From NCBI GenBank assembly GCA_023700255.1, contig JAJPRD010000007.1:1-56179 (forward strand): a DNA stretch of 56,179 nt. Direction: 5' to 3'. Shown in pieces: positions 8,107 to 17,133 of this stretch. Origin of the DNA: Candidatus Thalassarchaeaceae archaeon. GTDB lineage: Archaea; Thermoplasmatota; Poseidoniia; Poseidoniales; Thalassarchaeaceae. Numbering within the stretch: position 1 is the stretch's first letter; every line of letters begins with the position of its first letter. Below the pieces are notes generated by a model. It ran no database searches. It was not told where the DNA came from and worked only from the letters and a program-made list of their open reading frames with translations. A program made the position numbers and the translations under genes.

Positions 8107-9427
8107 GATTGTCACTCAAACCTTGACCGACTAAAGCCTCTATTTCAGAAATTTCTTTTGGGCATTCGGAAGTTAAAACTAAGGGACCATTTTCGGTAAT
8201 AACTACGTCATCTTCGATGCGAATACCAATACCTGAATACCTAATTGGGATATCTATATCTTCTCTCCAACTTCCAAAATAGAGTCCTGGCTCAACAGTT
8301 AGAACCATACCTGGTTGTAATATTCTTTGAGGACCTTTGTCTCCTTGTCTACCACCACCAACATCATGTACATCTAGACCAAGTGAATGGCTTGTTCCAT
8401 GCATGAAATATTTCCTATATGGGCCATCATAGTTTTCCCCTAATGCTTCATCAAAAGTACAATTTAATATCCCTAATTCTATTAATCCCTTAGCAATTAC
8501 TTTCGATGCAGCATGATGGGATGAACTCCAAGGAGAACCTACTTTACAAGCTTCAATTGCTGCTAATTCAGCACTTAAAACTAGATTATATATTTCTTTC
8601 TGAGGATCAGTAAACTTACCATTTACTGGCCATGTCCTAGTAATATCCGACGCATAGCCCTCGACTTCACTACCAGCATCAACTAAAACTAAATCCCCAT
8701 TTTTGATTACTGAATTATTAGAATGGTAATGTAAAATAGTTGCATTATCACCACCTCCTACAATTGAACCATAGCTTGCACAACTTTTGTTAGAGGAAAA
8801 ATAAGCTTCGATGATTGATTGTATTTCCCATTCACCAATTCCAGAGAAACTTTTCTTCATTCCTTCAATATGGGCCTGGGATGCTAAAGAGGCAGATTTT
8901 TGCATTAATAGGATTTCTCCTTCGGACTTAATAACACGCATTTCATCTAAAATAACTCTAGGATCAATAACTTCCAATTCAGAAGATTGAATGATTTTAT
9001 CTAATGATTCATTAAGTCCTTTAATTGAATAAATTTTTTCGGATTTACTTATTTGGCCTGAAATAATGTTTTCCATATCATTTACCGAATATGCATCTTC
9101 AATAGGCCAATCAGAAGATGCTCCTTCGGTTCCAACTCTTCTCCCTTCCCATATCTCAGCCTTAGTATCTCTAGGCTGAACAAAAATAGAAGTAACCCAG
9201 GAATCTGATTTATAATATGCCATAAATATAGCATTTGGCTCTTTCCAGCCGCACAAATACAGAATATAAGAACTAGCACGATATGGAAAGGTTGTATCAT
9301 TAGAACGATAGCAAACAGGATTAGTTGGTATTAAAATTAAAGATTCTTTAGGTATATCTTTGAAGAAAATTTCTTGACGATTTTTATAATCATCATAAGG
9401 AAGTGGAAGTCTACTCGTAGTTCCCAT
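8099..9427 (-). CDS. pepP: Xaa-Pro aminopeptidase, M24B family
   Basis: Releases N-terminal residues preceding proline; a dinuclear metal peptidase with the pita-bread fold. The N-terminal domain (NDTTFPYRASSYILYLCGW) matches the AMP_N domain of PepP. The catalytic half has the metal ligands in order: the first Asp in GDLVLVDAGSE, the second in SDITRTWPVNG, His in MHGTSHSLGLDVHD, Glu in VLTVEPGLYF and Glu in IRIEDDVVIT. At 442 residues it is the usual PepP length. The ATG at 9427 is the family-like start. There is no signal peptide, so a cytoplasmic role in peptide breakdown is likely. It overlaps mqnC by 8 nt. Confidence 0.93.
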   Translation of the reverse strand: MGTTSRLPLPYDDYKNRQEIFFKDIPKESLILIPTNPVCYRSNDTTFPYRASSYILYLCGWKEPNAIFMAYYKSDSWVTSIFVQPRDTKAEIWEGRRVGTEGASSDWPIEDAYSVNDMENIISGQISKSEKIYSIKGLNESLDKIIQSSELEVIDPRVILDEMRVIKSEGEILLMQKSASLASQAHIEGMKKSFSGIGEWEIQSIIEAYFSSNKSCASYGSIVGGGDNATILHYHSNNSVIKNGDLVLVDAGSEVEGYASDITRTWPVNGKFTDPQKEIYNLVLSAELAAIEACKVGSPWSSSHHAASKVIAKGLIELGILNCTFDEALGENYDGPYRKYFMHGTSHSLGLDVHDVGGGRQGDKGPQRILQPGMVLTVEPGLYFGSWREDIDIPIRYSGIGIRIEDDVVITENGPLVLTSECPKEISEIEALVGQGLSDNHA

Positions 9428-9470
9428 AATATGATGGAGATGGGCATCTCTTATCTATTTGTGTAATACA

Positions 9471-10991
9471 CTATTTTCCTTTAGTCCATTTAGGTATAGA
9501 TGAACTTTCATTATCTTTCTTGAACCGATAGAAGACTGATGACACAAAGAAAAGAAATGAAATGAAGAGTATGATTAATGGATATGGTAAATCATCAGCA
9601 ACATTTGGGTTAATCAGTTTAACAGATATTGAAGAATAATCTCCATCATTATCCATTACATCAAGTCTTAGAACTAAGTCCTTCTCATTAATTTCATTTT
9701 CAGGCCAGATTAAAATTCTATCACATCCCTCAAATATTGTAACGCTATTAATTGACCAAATACACCTCAAGCTATCGATATCATTATTCGAATCCATTGA
9801 ATTTGAGCCGTCTATTTGAATATTTTCAATATCGATTATTTTTATATTGTCACCATCAAACATCTCATCACCATTAATGAATAATGTTGATGATGGTATG
9901 ATATTTAATATAGTGAAATAAAATTCATCAGTAGATGATAATCCACCTTTATCCATAACTTCTAACTTAAGATTATAATCTGCAGAATAGCGAGAATCTA
10001 ATTCAAAAATATTCTGGTTATAACCCTCATGAACTAATATCTCAGTGCTTTCAGAACTAGTACAAGTCCAGATATAGTATAATTCCTCTTCCGACCATAT
10101 CGGATCAGAAGACATTGATGCATCAATTACCATCATAAAATTATCTTCTGATTGATTCGATGGTTCTTTCAATACTGATATCAGAGGAGCTAGGTTATTC
10201 AACCGAATAGACGTACATGAAACATCATATTGATTAAATGAATTATTAGATGGGATTAAAATTACTAACTCATACCAACCATCAGGTTGAGAGGTCATAT
10301 CGATAAAGTGAGTAAACTTATTTTCTTCGTCAAAGATAGGATATATTTCATTATCATCACTATATGAAATCTCACTATTACATGTTTCCACATAAGTAAT
10401 ATATCGTTTCAAATATACTTGAAGAGCTTGAGGTGAATCACCAGAAATATCGCTAGCCTGAGCTTCAATTCTGAGGTCACCATTTATCCAATCAAAGTCA
10501 CTTGGGTTTGTAACTAACAATGAATTTATTGAATCAGGAACATAATTTTCATTTAGTATGAAAAAAGGCATTTTTTGTTCTGAAATAACTAACCCATCAA
10601 GCTCTACATAGATGTTAAATTCGCAAGAACAGGAATAATAATCGTTAGAATCAATAGATAATTCCCAATCCAATGAGAAATAATTTTCACTTATAGGAGG
10701 TAAGTTATCAGATAAATCATTAAACACTCCCCAATTAAATTTAAAATTAGTGGAGTTTTGAATATCCCAAGAAATAACTACATCTGAATGAGAACTTATT
10801 ACTGTACCAGATAATATTTCATCTCCATCAATTATTTCACCAAATGAAAAATCAAATCCTATAGATACATCCGGTTCATCTGTTTGAGCAAAAACAGAAT
10901 CTAAAGGTAAAACTACAAAAAACGCAAGTATCAAACCTAGGAATATGACTCTCACATACCTTTGGAAGAACAATATAGTATTGAACCCCAT
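9471..10991 (-). CDS. Secreted, membrane-anchored PKD-like surface protein
   Basis: The ATG at 10991 is chosen over the longer frame, which overlaps the kinase gene. It gives a hydrophobic signal (VRVIFLGLILAFFVVLPL) ending at an AxA-like site, SVFAQ. The mature part has several beta-sandwich units. PKD-like features are seen in VIDASMSSDPIWSEEELYYIWTC, YNLKLEVMDKGGLSSTDEFYF and the last unit, IDGSNSMDSNNDIDSLRCIW. Cysteine pairs suggest disulfides. A C-terminal membrane helix (LIILFISFLFFVSSVFY) and a short basic tail anchor it with the bulk outside. No enzymatic domain is seen. It probably belongs to the cell-surface layer or binds polymers. Confidence 0.75.
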   Translation of the reverse strand: MGFNTILFFQRYVRVIFLGLILAFFVVLPLDSVFAQTDEPDVSIGFDFSFGEIIDGDEILSGTVISSHSDVVISWDIQNSTNFKFNWGVFNDLSDNLPPISENYFSLDWELSIDSNDYYSCSCEFNIYVELDGLVISEQKMPFFILNENYVPDSINSLLVTNPSDFDWINGDLRIEAQASDISGDSPQALQVYLKRYITYVETCNSEISYSDDNEIYPIFDEENKFTHFIDMTSQPDGWYELVILIPSNNSFNQYDVSCTSIRLNNLAPLISVLKEPSNQSEDNFMMVIDASMSSDPIWSEEELYYIWTCTSSESTEILVHEGYNQNIFELDSRYSADYNLKLEVMDKGGLSSTDEFYFTILNIIPSSTLFINGDEMFDGDNIKIIDIENIQIDGSNSMDSNNDIDSLRCIWSINSVTIFEGCDRILIWPENEINEKDLVLRLDVMDNDGDYSSISVKLINPNVADDLPYPLIILFISFLFFVSSVFYRFKKDNESSSIPKWTKGK

Positions 10992-11010
10992 CCATAAATG
11001 AATCAAAATA

Positions 11011-12063
11011 TCATCTATCTGATATCTGCATTTGCCATGATAATTCATCAAGCCACAGTCCTAATGTTCTACGATTCACGAACTCATGACTTGCCTGTGC
11101 GGTTAGAACACATTCACAAGCAGCGGCGGCTAATACAACTGCTGAGGACATAGGGAATTGGTTACCTAAGGCAGCAGCTAAAGCAGTTGCTGCAGCATCA
11201 TGAAGACCTATTTGTTGAGATGGTGAAGGTGCAGAACAAGCAATAAATTCGATATTTCCATCTGCTTCATACAAAGTAACCCCATCAACTCCACCTAAAA
11301 CTATCAAAGATTCCCAATTATATGTTTTAATTAAACTAGAAGCAGTGTCTTCAGCGCTATCCAGCATAAGTCTCCTCCTTAACAAATCTAGCCCTCTTAT
11401 TTCGAAAAGTACTACAGTAGCCCCACGGCTCCTTTCAAGGCCTGTCAACTTAGGATCAACAATAGATGGGATGGAATTTTCCCTAGCACATTGTATTAGT
11501 TTTTGAGAACCCTCATCAGTAAGCACCCCTTTATCATAATCAGATATGACAAGAGCACAACTATCCGGTATTGATTTCAGGGTTTTTTCTACAAGACGAT
11601 TACTAACCTCTATGTCTAATTCTTCAAGAGATTCTCTATCAGCCTGTAAAAGAATTTGAGATTTTTCAAGAAGACTCTGGCGGCTACCAAAAAATCTGAT
11701 TTTTGTTAATGTTTGACGGTTTTTTACTGTTTCAATGCCATCAATTGGTAAACCATCTAATAAAAACTGGTTTTTAATAAATTCACCCTCTCTATCGTCA
11801 CCTACGCATGAGAAAATAGATACATCTAGACCAAGTGAACCAAGACCTCTAGCAATATGTGCTGCTGCACCCGGTGATTCTTCAGAACGCAGAATTTTCA
11901 ATACAGGAACCGGTGCTGTAGAAATTAATCGATTAGAGTAACCATGATGATATCGATCTAACATTATATCACCTATTAGTGTGACTTTAGAAGAGTCCAT
12001 TTTATCTAAAAGAACTCTTAAATCTTTCAATATTTTTACCCTTTCTCTCGGCGCCTCATCCAT
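11011..12063 (-). CDS. PfkB-family sugar kinase resembling heptose kinase RfaE/HldE N-terminal domain
   Basis: The opening VTLIGDIMLDRYHHGYSNRLISTAPVPVLKI and SPGAAAHIARGLGSLGL are close to the kinase domain of HldE/RfaE, which phosphorylates heptose-7-phosphate. DYDKGVL and VDPKLTG follow as in that group. The usual PfkB anion-hole motif GAGD appears as GLHD, keeping the catalytic aspartate but changing the preceding residues. ATG 12063 (MDEAPRERV) gives a normal N terminus and an 80-bp divergent gap to endA; ATG 12117 and TTG 12141 are earlier options. The nucleotidyltransferase half of HldE is absent here. The sugar substrate cannot be fixed from sequence, and the motif change may alter activity. 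Confidence 0.78.
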   Translation of the reverse strand: MDEAPRERVKILKDLRVLLDKMDSSKVTLIGDIMLDRYHHGYSNRLISTAPVPVLKILRSEESPGAAAHIARGLGSLGLDVSIFSCVGDDREGEFIKNQFLLDGLPIDGIETVKNRQTLTKIRFFGSRQSLLEKSQILLQADRESLEELDIEVSNRLVEKTLKSIPDSCALVISDYDKGVLTDEGSQKLIQCARENSIPSIVDPKLTGLERSRGATVVLFEIRGLDLLRRRLMLDSAEDTASSLIKTYNWESLIVLGGVDGVTLYEADGNIEFIACSAPSPSQQIGLHDAAATALAAALGNQFPMSSAVVLAAAACECVLTAQASHEFVNRRTLGLWLDELSWQMQISDR

Positions 12064-12143
12064 ATTATCATACCTCCGAGGATTACCACATGAATGATAT
12101 TTTGCAACCGTTGACATGAAAACAAGAACCCCCTCGTACAATC

Positions 12144-13157
12144 ATGGAGCCATACGGAGACGATTGGTTATATTCAGGCTCTGCAAGTGAAAGATTGTGG
12201 AATAAATCGGCAATTGGTAAGAAAATAACGAATAATCAACTAATATTATCAGCAGCAGAAGTTATTTTTTGCCATAACCATAGGCATCTAAATTGGCCAT
12301 ATGAAAATTGGTTGAAGGAAGAAATCTCAAAAAATCCGAACTTGATTAATGAATCTATAATTATTGAGGCGTTAAGAGTCCCGGGGAATAAATTAATGTT
12401 AGCTAAATTTATTGAAAATAAATCTAAAACCCCTCACCACAAAGACACATGGGGGGTCAGATGGAATTCGAGTAATCATCCTAGAAAAGATATACCAGAA
12501 TCAGAAGTAAGGTGGTTTCACTCCTCGGATTTAATTGATTGTAAAAATTTGTTATTATGGGCTATTAAGGTGAGTCAAGAGGGAAGAAAAGCAGAGGTTT
12601 TAATTGTAGATGATGAACAAGCAGTTGTTACTTACAACCTCACAGTAGAAGAACCTAAAGGAGAATTATTACCACCTTCAAATCAGATTTTAGAAACAAT
12701 ATCAAAATATAGAAAAACTATCATTGACAATGGAAAAATATTCTTTCATTATGAAAATGTTTGGCCGTGTGAGCAGATTGGAATAGATTATGATGATGGA
12801 AGAATAGTTGATGAAATATCATATGAGTTAATTAAGGAGAAAGAAGAGAATTTTTCTCTACAAACAAGCGTTTTTTATGATCTCCTAATGAGAGGTTTAC
12901 ACCCAAGGCCAGGATTCAAGTATGGGACATTATGGCGGTGTTATGAACAAAAAATTGGAACTGACCATGCACCATGGTTAGTTGTTAATCCATCTAATAA
13001 ACCAATAAATTGGGAAACTGCGTGTTTAGCATCAAGATTAGCATCAGGAGTGAATAAGATTTGGTTACAGCCTTTGAGAATTAGTAATGAATGGAAATAT
13101 CTAGGGATTGTTAGACCACCTGCTAATTCAAGATGGACAAATCCAATAAAAAAGTAG
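12144..13157 (+). CDS. endA: tRNA-splicing endonuclease (alpha2-type)
   Basis: Cuts introns from archaeal precursor tRNA at bulge-helix-bulge motifs. The C-terminal domain (about residues 240-330) has the catalytic triad: Tyr260 in FKYGTLWRCYE, His275 in TDHAPWLVV and Lys305 in ASGVNKIWLQPL. It also has the family phrases VFYDLLMRGLHPRPGFKYG and LASRLASGVNK. The N-terminal half looks like a degenerate second copy (WLYSGSASERLW... LSAAEVIF), giving 337 residues, the length of the fused alpha2 form. Its start codon is 80 bases from the divergent kinase gene. The neighbours show no functional link to tRNA. Confidence 0.9.
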   Translation: MEPYGDDWLYSGSASERLWNKSAIGKKITNNQLILSAAEVIFCHNHRHLNWPYENWLKEEISKNPNLINESIIIEALRVPGNKLMLAKFIENKSKTPHHKDTWGVRWNSSNHPRKDIPESEVRWFHSSDLIDCKNLLLWAIKVSQEGRKAEVLIVDDEQAVVTYNLTVEEPKGELLPPSNQILETISKYRKTIIDNGKIFFHYENVWPCEQIGIDYDDGRIVDEISYELIKEKEENFSLQTSVFYDLLMRGLHPRPGFKYGTLWRCYEQKIGTDHAPWLVVNPSNKPINWETACLASRLASGVNKIWLQPLRISNEWKYLGIVRPPANSRWTNPIKK

Positions 13158-13165
13158 AGTTAGAA

Positions 13166-15184
13166 TTACAAATCTGATTTATCGTAGATTTCAGACTTAG
13201 TTGTTTTTTGGTTTTTTTCTTTACCACCGGTAAAGATTGATATCGAAAGGAATATACTAATCATCAACAAACCGTTACCTGGCTCAGAAAGCCAAGATAA
13301 TGCTGTGTTACTATTGAATGAAGATTTAGCTTCAAGAGTTATCGGAATTCTTAGTTCAATACCAAAATCATCTACAAGGACTAATTCACCTCTTGCAATC
13401 ATACCAGGGACAAGAAGTCCCTCAGGATTAATTGTAATTAACAAATCATCCCCTGGACTAAAGTAATTATTATTGAGATTGTGAATTTCTGCAACGCGTG
13501 AAGCAGCTCCTTGTATTTCGAGATTATAATACCTAGAATTTGTACCTTCATAATCTGGAGAAAGAGATATAATACTCTCTTTGTTATAATCAATAAGTGC
13601 ATAGAAGTTTTCTGTAACTATACGATTACCTACTTTATGCCATTCTAAATCGAGTATTCTATTATTTTCTTCATCACACCCAATTGTTCCAATTAAGGCT
13701 CCATTGGAAGGGAAATTTTCATCTATATCCATTACTGGAACTAGTGATAAACCTACAGGTAATTGATTGACTGTTTTATTGATGAAATTATTGCTATGGG
13801 ATAAAACCTCTATAGTGAGATTGCAGATTACATCAGTTGATACTTCTACGAATAGTGTTTCACCATTTAATAATTCGACTGGTGACCTAGGTGTAAGGAC
13901 ATTGAAACTATTAATTTTCATAGTAGGCGTTATATTAACCATAATCGCACTATCATTGGAACTCGAAATAGTAGCAAACCAAGTGACTAATCGTCCTCTA
14001 TTATCATAAATTAACATCCCATCAGAACTATTTAAATTACCAAATTTGTCACCATCTTGAAAAGTATCTGTTGAACTACCACTATCTCTATTCCTAATCA
14101 AGGCATCATCACCATCTGCCTCAATTATTTTTAACCAAGCATTTTTTGAGTCGGTATTGACTAAATTACTATTAACATCACCGTTGTTAATATCTTGCTT
14201 TTCGACTAATATTCCAAATCCAGGGAGAGATGAGTCAAAACCAAAATCTCCTCTATTAGTTATTCGAATATATTCACCCGGTGCAATTTCAATAGATAAT
14301 GAAAAACCGCTATCGGATATTGGTTTCAGAGAAAAATTACCACCAATATTTGGATCGACAATTATGGACCTATTAATTCCTATTAATTCAAGAGTAGATG
14401 ACGAAGGGAAAGATGGAGAATCACCATTTCCATTCCAGTTACCGCTAGCCATTATTCCCCAATCTCCAATGCCATTCCAATTACTAGTAGGTAGAGAACT
14501 ATGGACATCATACAAATCATACGCCCCCATTTGATGAAGCATTTCATGAACTAGAGTCCCCATACCAGATTTAGTAGATGCAATCGTATAATGTTCAATT
14601 GACCATTTACCAACTTTAACTGATTCATCCAAGCCAGACATATGACTCCAAATTGAGTCAGATCCTCCACCTATTTCTTGGGGTGTGGCTGAGTGTAAAA
14701 GTAGAATCCTATCTAAAACTCCGTTATTATCTAGGTCCCAAGAAGATAGATCTTTATCAATTAACATATCTTTAACTACTCTTTCTACTAAGTTGTTCAC
14801 ACCAAAGCCATCGGAACCTGAATCTCGTTCAACATCACCATCAGCACCCCAAAATCCTATTTCATTAGGTGAAATCCAAACATCATCAAGAATTGTGGCA
14901 TTGAGGGAAGATTGACTATCACTAATTTGTTGAATGTATGTACTAGCTGAATTGGGGCCATTGAGGATTGAATCAGCCTTAACCAAATTAAAATCATCAT
15001 TTTGGAATGAGATTGGGATAACTAACCAATTTTCTAAACTTTGAACACCGACTAGTATGTCATTATCATGTTCTTCATTAGGAATTTGATTATCTAACCA
15101 ATCATCAATGACATCTGAGTTCATATTAGCAGAGATACCAATTATTATGATAACGACGGAAATCATCGTTCGCGCCGCACTCAT
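13166..15184 (-). CDS. Secreted M6-like metalloprotease with C-terminal membrane anchor
   Basis: A 672-residue protein with an N-terminal hydrophobic signal (TMISVVIIIIGISANM). The zinc site is HEMLHQMGAYDLYD, with His213, Glu214 and His217, preceded by an ordered region GVLDRILLLHSATPQEIGGGSDSIW. This is the arrangement of M6 (immune inhibitor A-like) peptidases, including the aspartate-rich DLYD after the HExxH. It is followed by beta-rich domains and a single C-terminal membrane segment (GNGLLMISIFLSISIF) with a charged tail, so the catalytic part should face outward. It probably degrades extracellular protein for uptake. Cleavage specificity is unknown. Confidence 0.87.
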   Translation of the reverse strand: MSAARTMISVVIIIIGISANMNSDVIDDWLDNQIPNEEHDNDILVGVQSLENWLVIPISFQNDDFNLVKADSILNGPNSASTYIQQISDSQSSLNATILDDVWISPNEIGFWGADGDVERDSGSDGFGVNNLVERVVKDMLIDKDLSSWDLDNNGVLDRILLLHSATPQEIGGGSDSIWSHMSGLDESVKVGKWSIEHYTIASTKSGMGTLVHEMLHQMGAYDLYDVHSSLPTSNWNGIGDWGIMASGNWNGNGDSPSFPSSSTLELIGINRSIIVDPNIGGNFSLKPISDSGFSLSIEIAPGEYIRITNRGDFGFDSSLPGFGILVEKQDINNGDVNSNLVNTDSKNAWLKIIEADGDDALIRNRDSGSSTDTFQDGDKFGNLNSSDGMLIYDNRGRLVTWFATISSSNDSAIMVNITPTMKINSFNVLTPRSPVELLNGETLFVEVSTDVICNLTIEVLSHSNNFINKTVNQLPVGLSLVPVMDIDENFPSNGALIGTIGCDEENNRILDLEWHKVGNRIVTENFYALIDYNKESIISLSPDYEGTNSRYYNLEIQGAASRVAEIHNLNNNYFSPGDDLLITINPEGLLVPGMIARGELVLVDDFGIELRIPITLEAKSSFNSNTALSWLSEPGNGLLMISIFLSISIFTGGKEKNQKTTKSEIYDKSDL

Positions 15185-15197
15185 ACTAACGCCTAAA

Positions 15198-15212
15198 CAA
15201 AACTATGTTTTG
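15198..15212. repeat. Inverted repeat upstream of M6 protease gene
   Basis: CAAAAC and GTTTTG, separated by TAT, form a 6-bp perfect inverted repeat 14 bases before the protease start codon. It could be an operator or a chance AT-rich palindrome. Confidence 0.3.
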
Positions 15213-15280
15213 AATACGTTGTAATCATGCACAGAAATTAGGATTTTCAACTATGATTCAACATCTCCCCTTTGAATTAA

Positions 15281-16000
15281 CTATTCACGTATTGGCATCA
15301 ATCGAGATATCTTATCGGAAAAATAAATTGTGAAAAATGCAATAACTATTCTTAAACCTTCATATGTTTTAGGAAGAGTGAGGAATATCATTGAGAACCC
15401 TATAAGAATAATTCTAACTCTAATCCTAGATTCATTATCATCTACTAATCCAAATAACCTAGATAATGAAAGAATTATAACAGCTAAAATACCAATTACG
15501 AGTACCCATGATATGCCTATTCCTAGACTGATGATGGAAACGGCATCATATCTCGCTACTATGCCATCAATGTCACTAATTTGATTGAAAAAATTAATTA
15601 AAAATGGTAAAACTAGAAACCAAACTAGGAAAATAGTCATAGGGATTACAATCGCACTAGTGAATAGAACAAGAGTAAGCCATTTTTTCTCGTTTGGATA
15701 CAGTCCTGGTAAAGCAAAATTGCGTAGCTTGATGCTTGTTATTGGTAACACCATTGTTATAGAGAATATAAGTAATATTGCCCATTTTATATTAATCCAA
15801 TCATAGGGGCTATAAATTGACAAATCTAAAGATTTATTTCCTAAGTCAAGAGCACTTATCCAATAATTCATGAATTCATCGATAAAAAATGACATTATAA
15901 ATGTGCTAATGATAATTGCTAAAGCACTAATCTTGATAATTTTATAGAGCTCTTCGAAGTGCTCTGATATTGGTATTGGACTTGTTTCAGAAGAGACCAT
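15281..16000 (-). CDS. tatC: Sec-independent translocase TatC
   Basis: Core receptor of the twin-arginine export pathway for folded proteins. The 239-residue protein begins with the family motif HFEELYKIIK, followed by six predicted membrane segments. GLYPNEKKW in the middle corresponds to the conserved F.PGL...E(K/R) region, and a loop with LPFLINFFNQ precedes the later helices. Length is normal. The start ATG at 16000 lies 2 bases after the stop of the upstream CxCH membrane protein, so the two are likely co-transcribed. TatA/B partners are not in the window. Confidence 0.9.
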   Translation of the reverse strand: MVSSETSPIPISEHFEELYKIIKISALAIIISTFIMSFFIDEFMNYWISALDLGNKSLDLSIYSPYDWINIKWAILLIFSITMVLPITSIKLRNFALPGLYPNEKKWLTLVLFTSAIVIPMTIFLVWFLVLPFLINFFNQISDIDGIVARYDAVSIISLGIGISWVLVIGILAVIILSLSRLFGLVDDNESRIRVRIILIGFSMIFLTLPKTYEGLRIVIAFFTIYFSDKISRLMPIRE

Positions 16001-16002
16001 TT

Positions 16003-17058
16003 TCAGAGTAAATCCTTAACTTTAGGTTTAGTCCTAGATGCCAATATAGTTCTATAAACACCATAAGCAAACCAGGCACTAAATAAGAATGTGAAACCTA
16101 TTACGAAACTAGAAAGGTCGGTGACATTTTGCGCTTCTGGATCAAGAAGGGCTCGTGGAGGAAACTCTAGGGTGGCATCTTCTGCTAACCATTTAACGGC
16201 TATTACGAACGAGATTACTGACACTGCAGCCTGCCTCAAAGCTTGTGGATAAGCTAATTCCATAGCTAAATACTCAGGACCTTCGTCATATTTTCGTTCT
16301 AATATTTCTCTTTGTACTACTGCACCAACAATTAATGCAGTCAGACTGAACCAATAAAACAGATTACCTTGTTGATATATCCTTTCAGCAATAGCTTCTT
16401 GTCTCTCTGCTTCTTTCTGTGCATCTGTTTCTTCCAATAAGAATAATGAATCATAATCTCCAACTGAAATAGTTCGAGTAGATAAGATAGCTTCACTATC
16501 ACTTTCAGCAATAGTACCTGGTGGATTTATTGAAAAGGCAAGAAGATTCCAATAATCTTCAGTATCAGGAACTCCTCCTCCATCTACTGAATTGCCTGCT
16601 AACCAGAAGTTAACAGCACCTTGATCTTCGGAAGGTGCAGTCCATGTGATTATCCAAACACCATCAGAATCGGTTTCGCTATGGGAAATATCACCATCGC
16701 TATCTGCTGCAATGCGTATATCTTCATCATCAGACCAAGAGAAAGTACCTGCATAACCTGAAGAAAGTAAAAACCCTGCTTTAGAATTTCCACTACCACC
16801 AGATAATGTTAATGAATCTGCAACTTTTATTGTGAGTTGATATGACTCATCTAAATCATACATTACAGGAACGCCACTAATCATCACTACCGCTCTCTCA
16901 GAAGTGGCACCATTATTATGACATGAGCATCCATATTTAACTGTCAATTCATCATCTTGATTCAGATAAGGAGGGCCTCCACTGTTCCCTAATGCAGGAA
17001 TTGCAGCCATACCAATAATCAGCAAAACTACAATTGCTTTTGAGTTGATAGACACCAT
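16003..17058 (-). CDS. Exported CxCH (Reeler/choice-of-anchor-V-like) membrane protein
   Basis: A signal segment (AIVVLLIIGMAAIPALG) is followed by GCSCHNN with Cys44, Cys46 and His47. A beta-sandwich follows whose phrases (VVMISGVP, YDLDESYQLTIKVAD, KAGFLLSS, WIITWTAPSEDQGAVNFWLAGN) resemble Reeler-like domains often found next to CxxCH haem motifs. Here the motif is one residue short (CxCH), so haem attachment is possible but unproven. About three membrane segments occupy the last 130 residues (FYWFSLTALIVGAVV, AAVSVISFVIAVKWL, SFVIGFTFLFSAWFAYGV). ATG 17058 is preferred over GTG 17067. It sits directly upstream of tatC in one transcript. Its role is unknown, perhaps in electron transfer. 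Confidence 0.72.
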   Translation of the reverse strand: MVSINSKAIVVLLIIGMAAIPALGNSGGPPYLNQDDELTVKYGCSCHNNGATSERAVVMISGVPVMYDLDESYQLTIKVADSLTLSGGSGNSKAGFLLSSGYAGTFSWSDDEDIRIAADSDGDISHSETDSDGVWIITWTAPSEDQGAVNFWLAGNSVDGGGVPDTEDYWNLLAFSINPPGTIAESDSEAILSTRTISVGDYDSLFLLEETDAQKEAERQEAIAERIYQQGNLFYWFSLTALIVGAVVQREILERKYDEGPEYLAMELAYPQALRQAAVSVISFVIAVKWLAEDATLEFPPRALLDPEAQNVTDLSSFVIGFTFLFSAWFAYGVYRTILASRTKPKVKDLL

Positions 17059-17116
17059 ACAGTACACCTATGTTATTTCGAGTGTTGACTACCACATAAC
17101 CGTTGCTTGTCTAAAT

Positions 17117-17124
17117 CCTTTATA
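17117..17124 (-). promoter_or_regulatory. TATA-like box for CxCH protein-tatC transcript
   Basis: The minus strand reads TATAAAGG about 60 bases upstream of the ATG at 17058 and just after the pntB stop. That would put the start site near 17095. Motif and position only. Confidence 0.35.
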
Positions 17125-17133
17125 CATACCATC

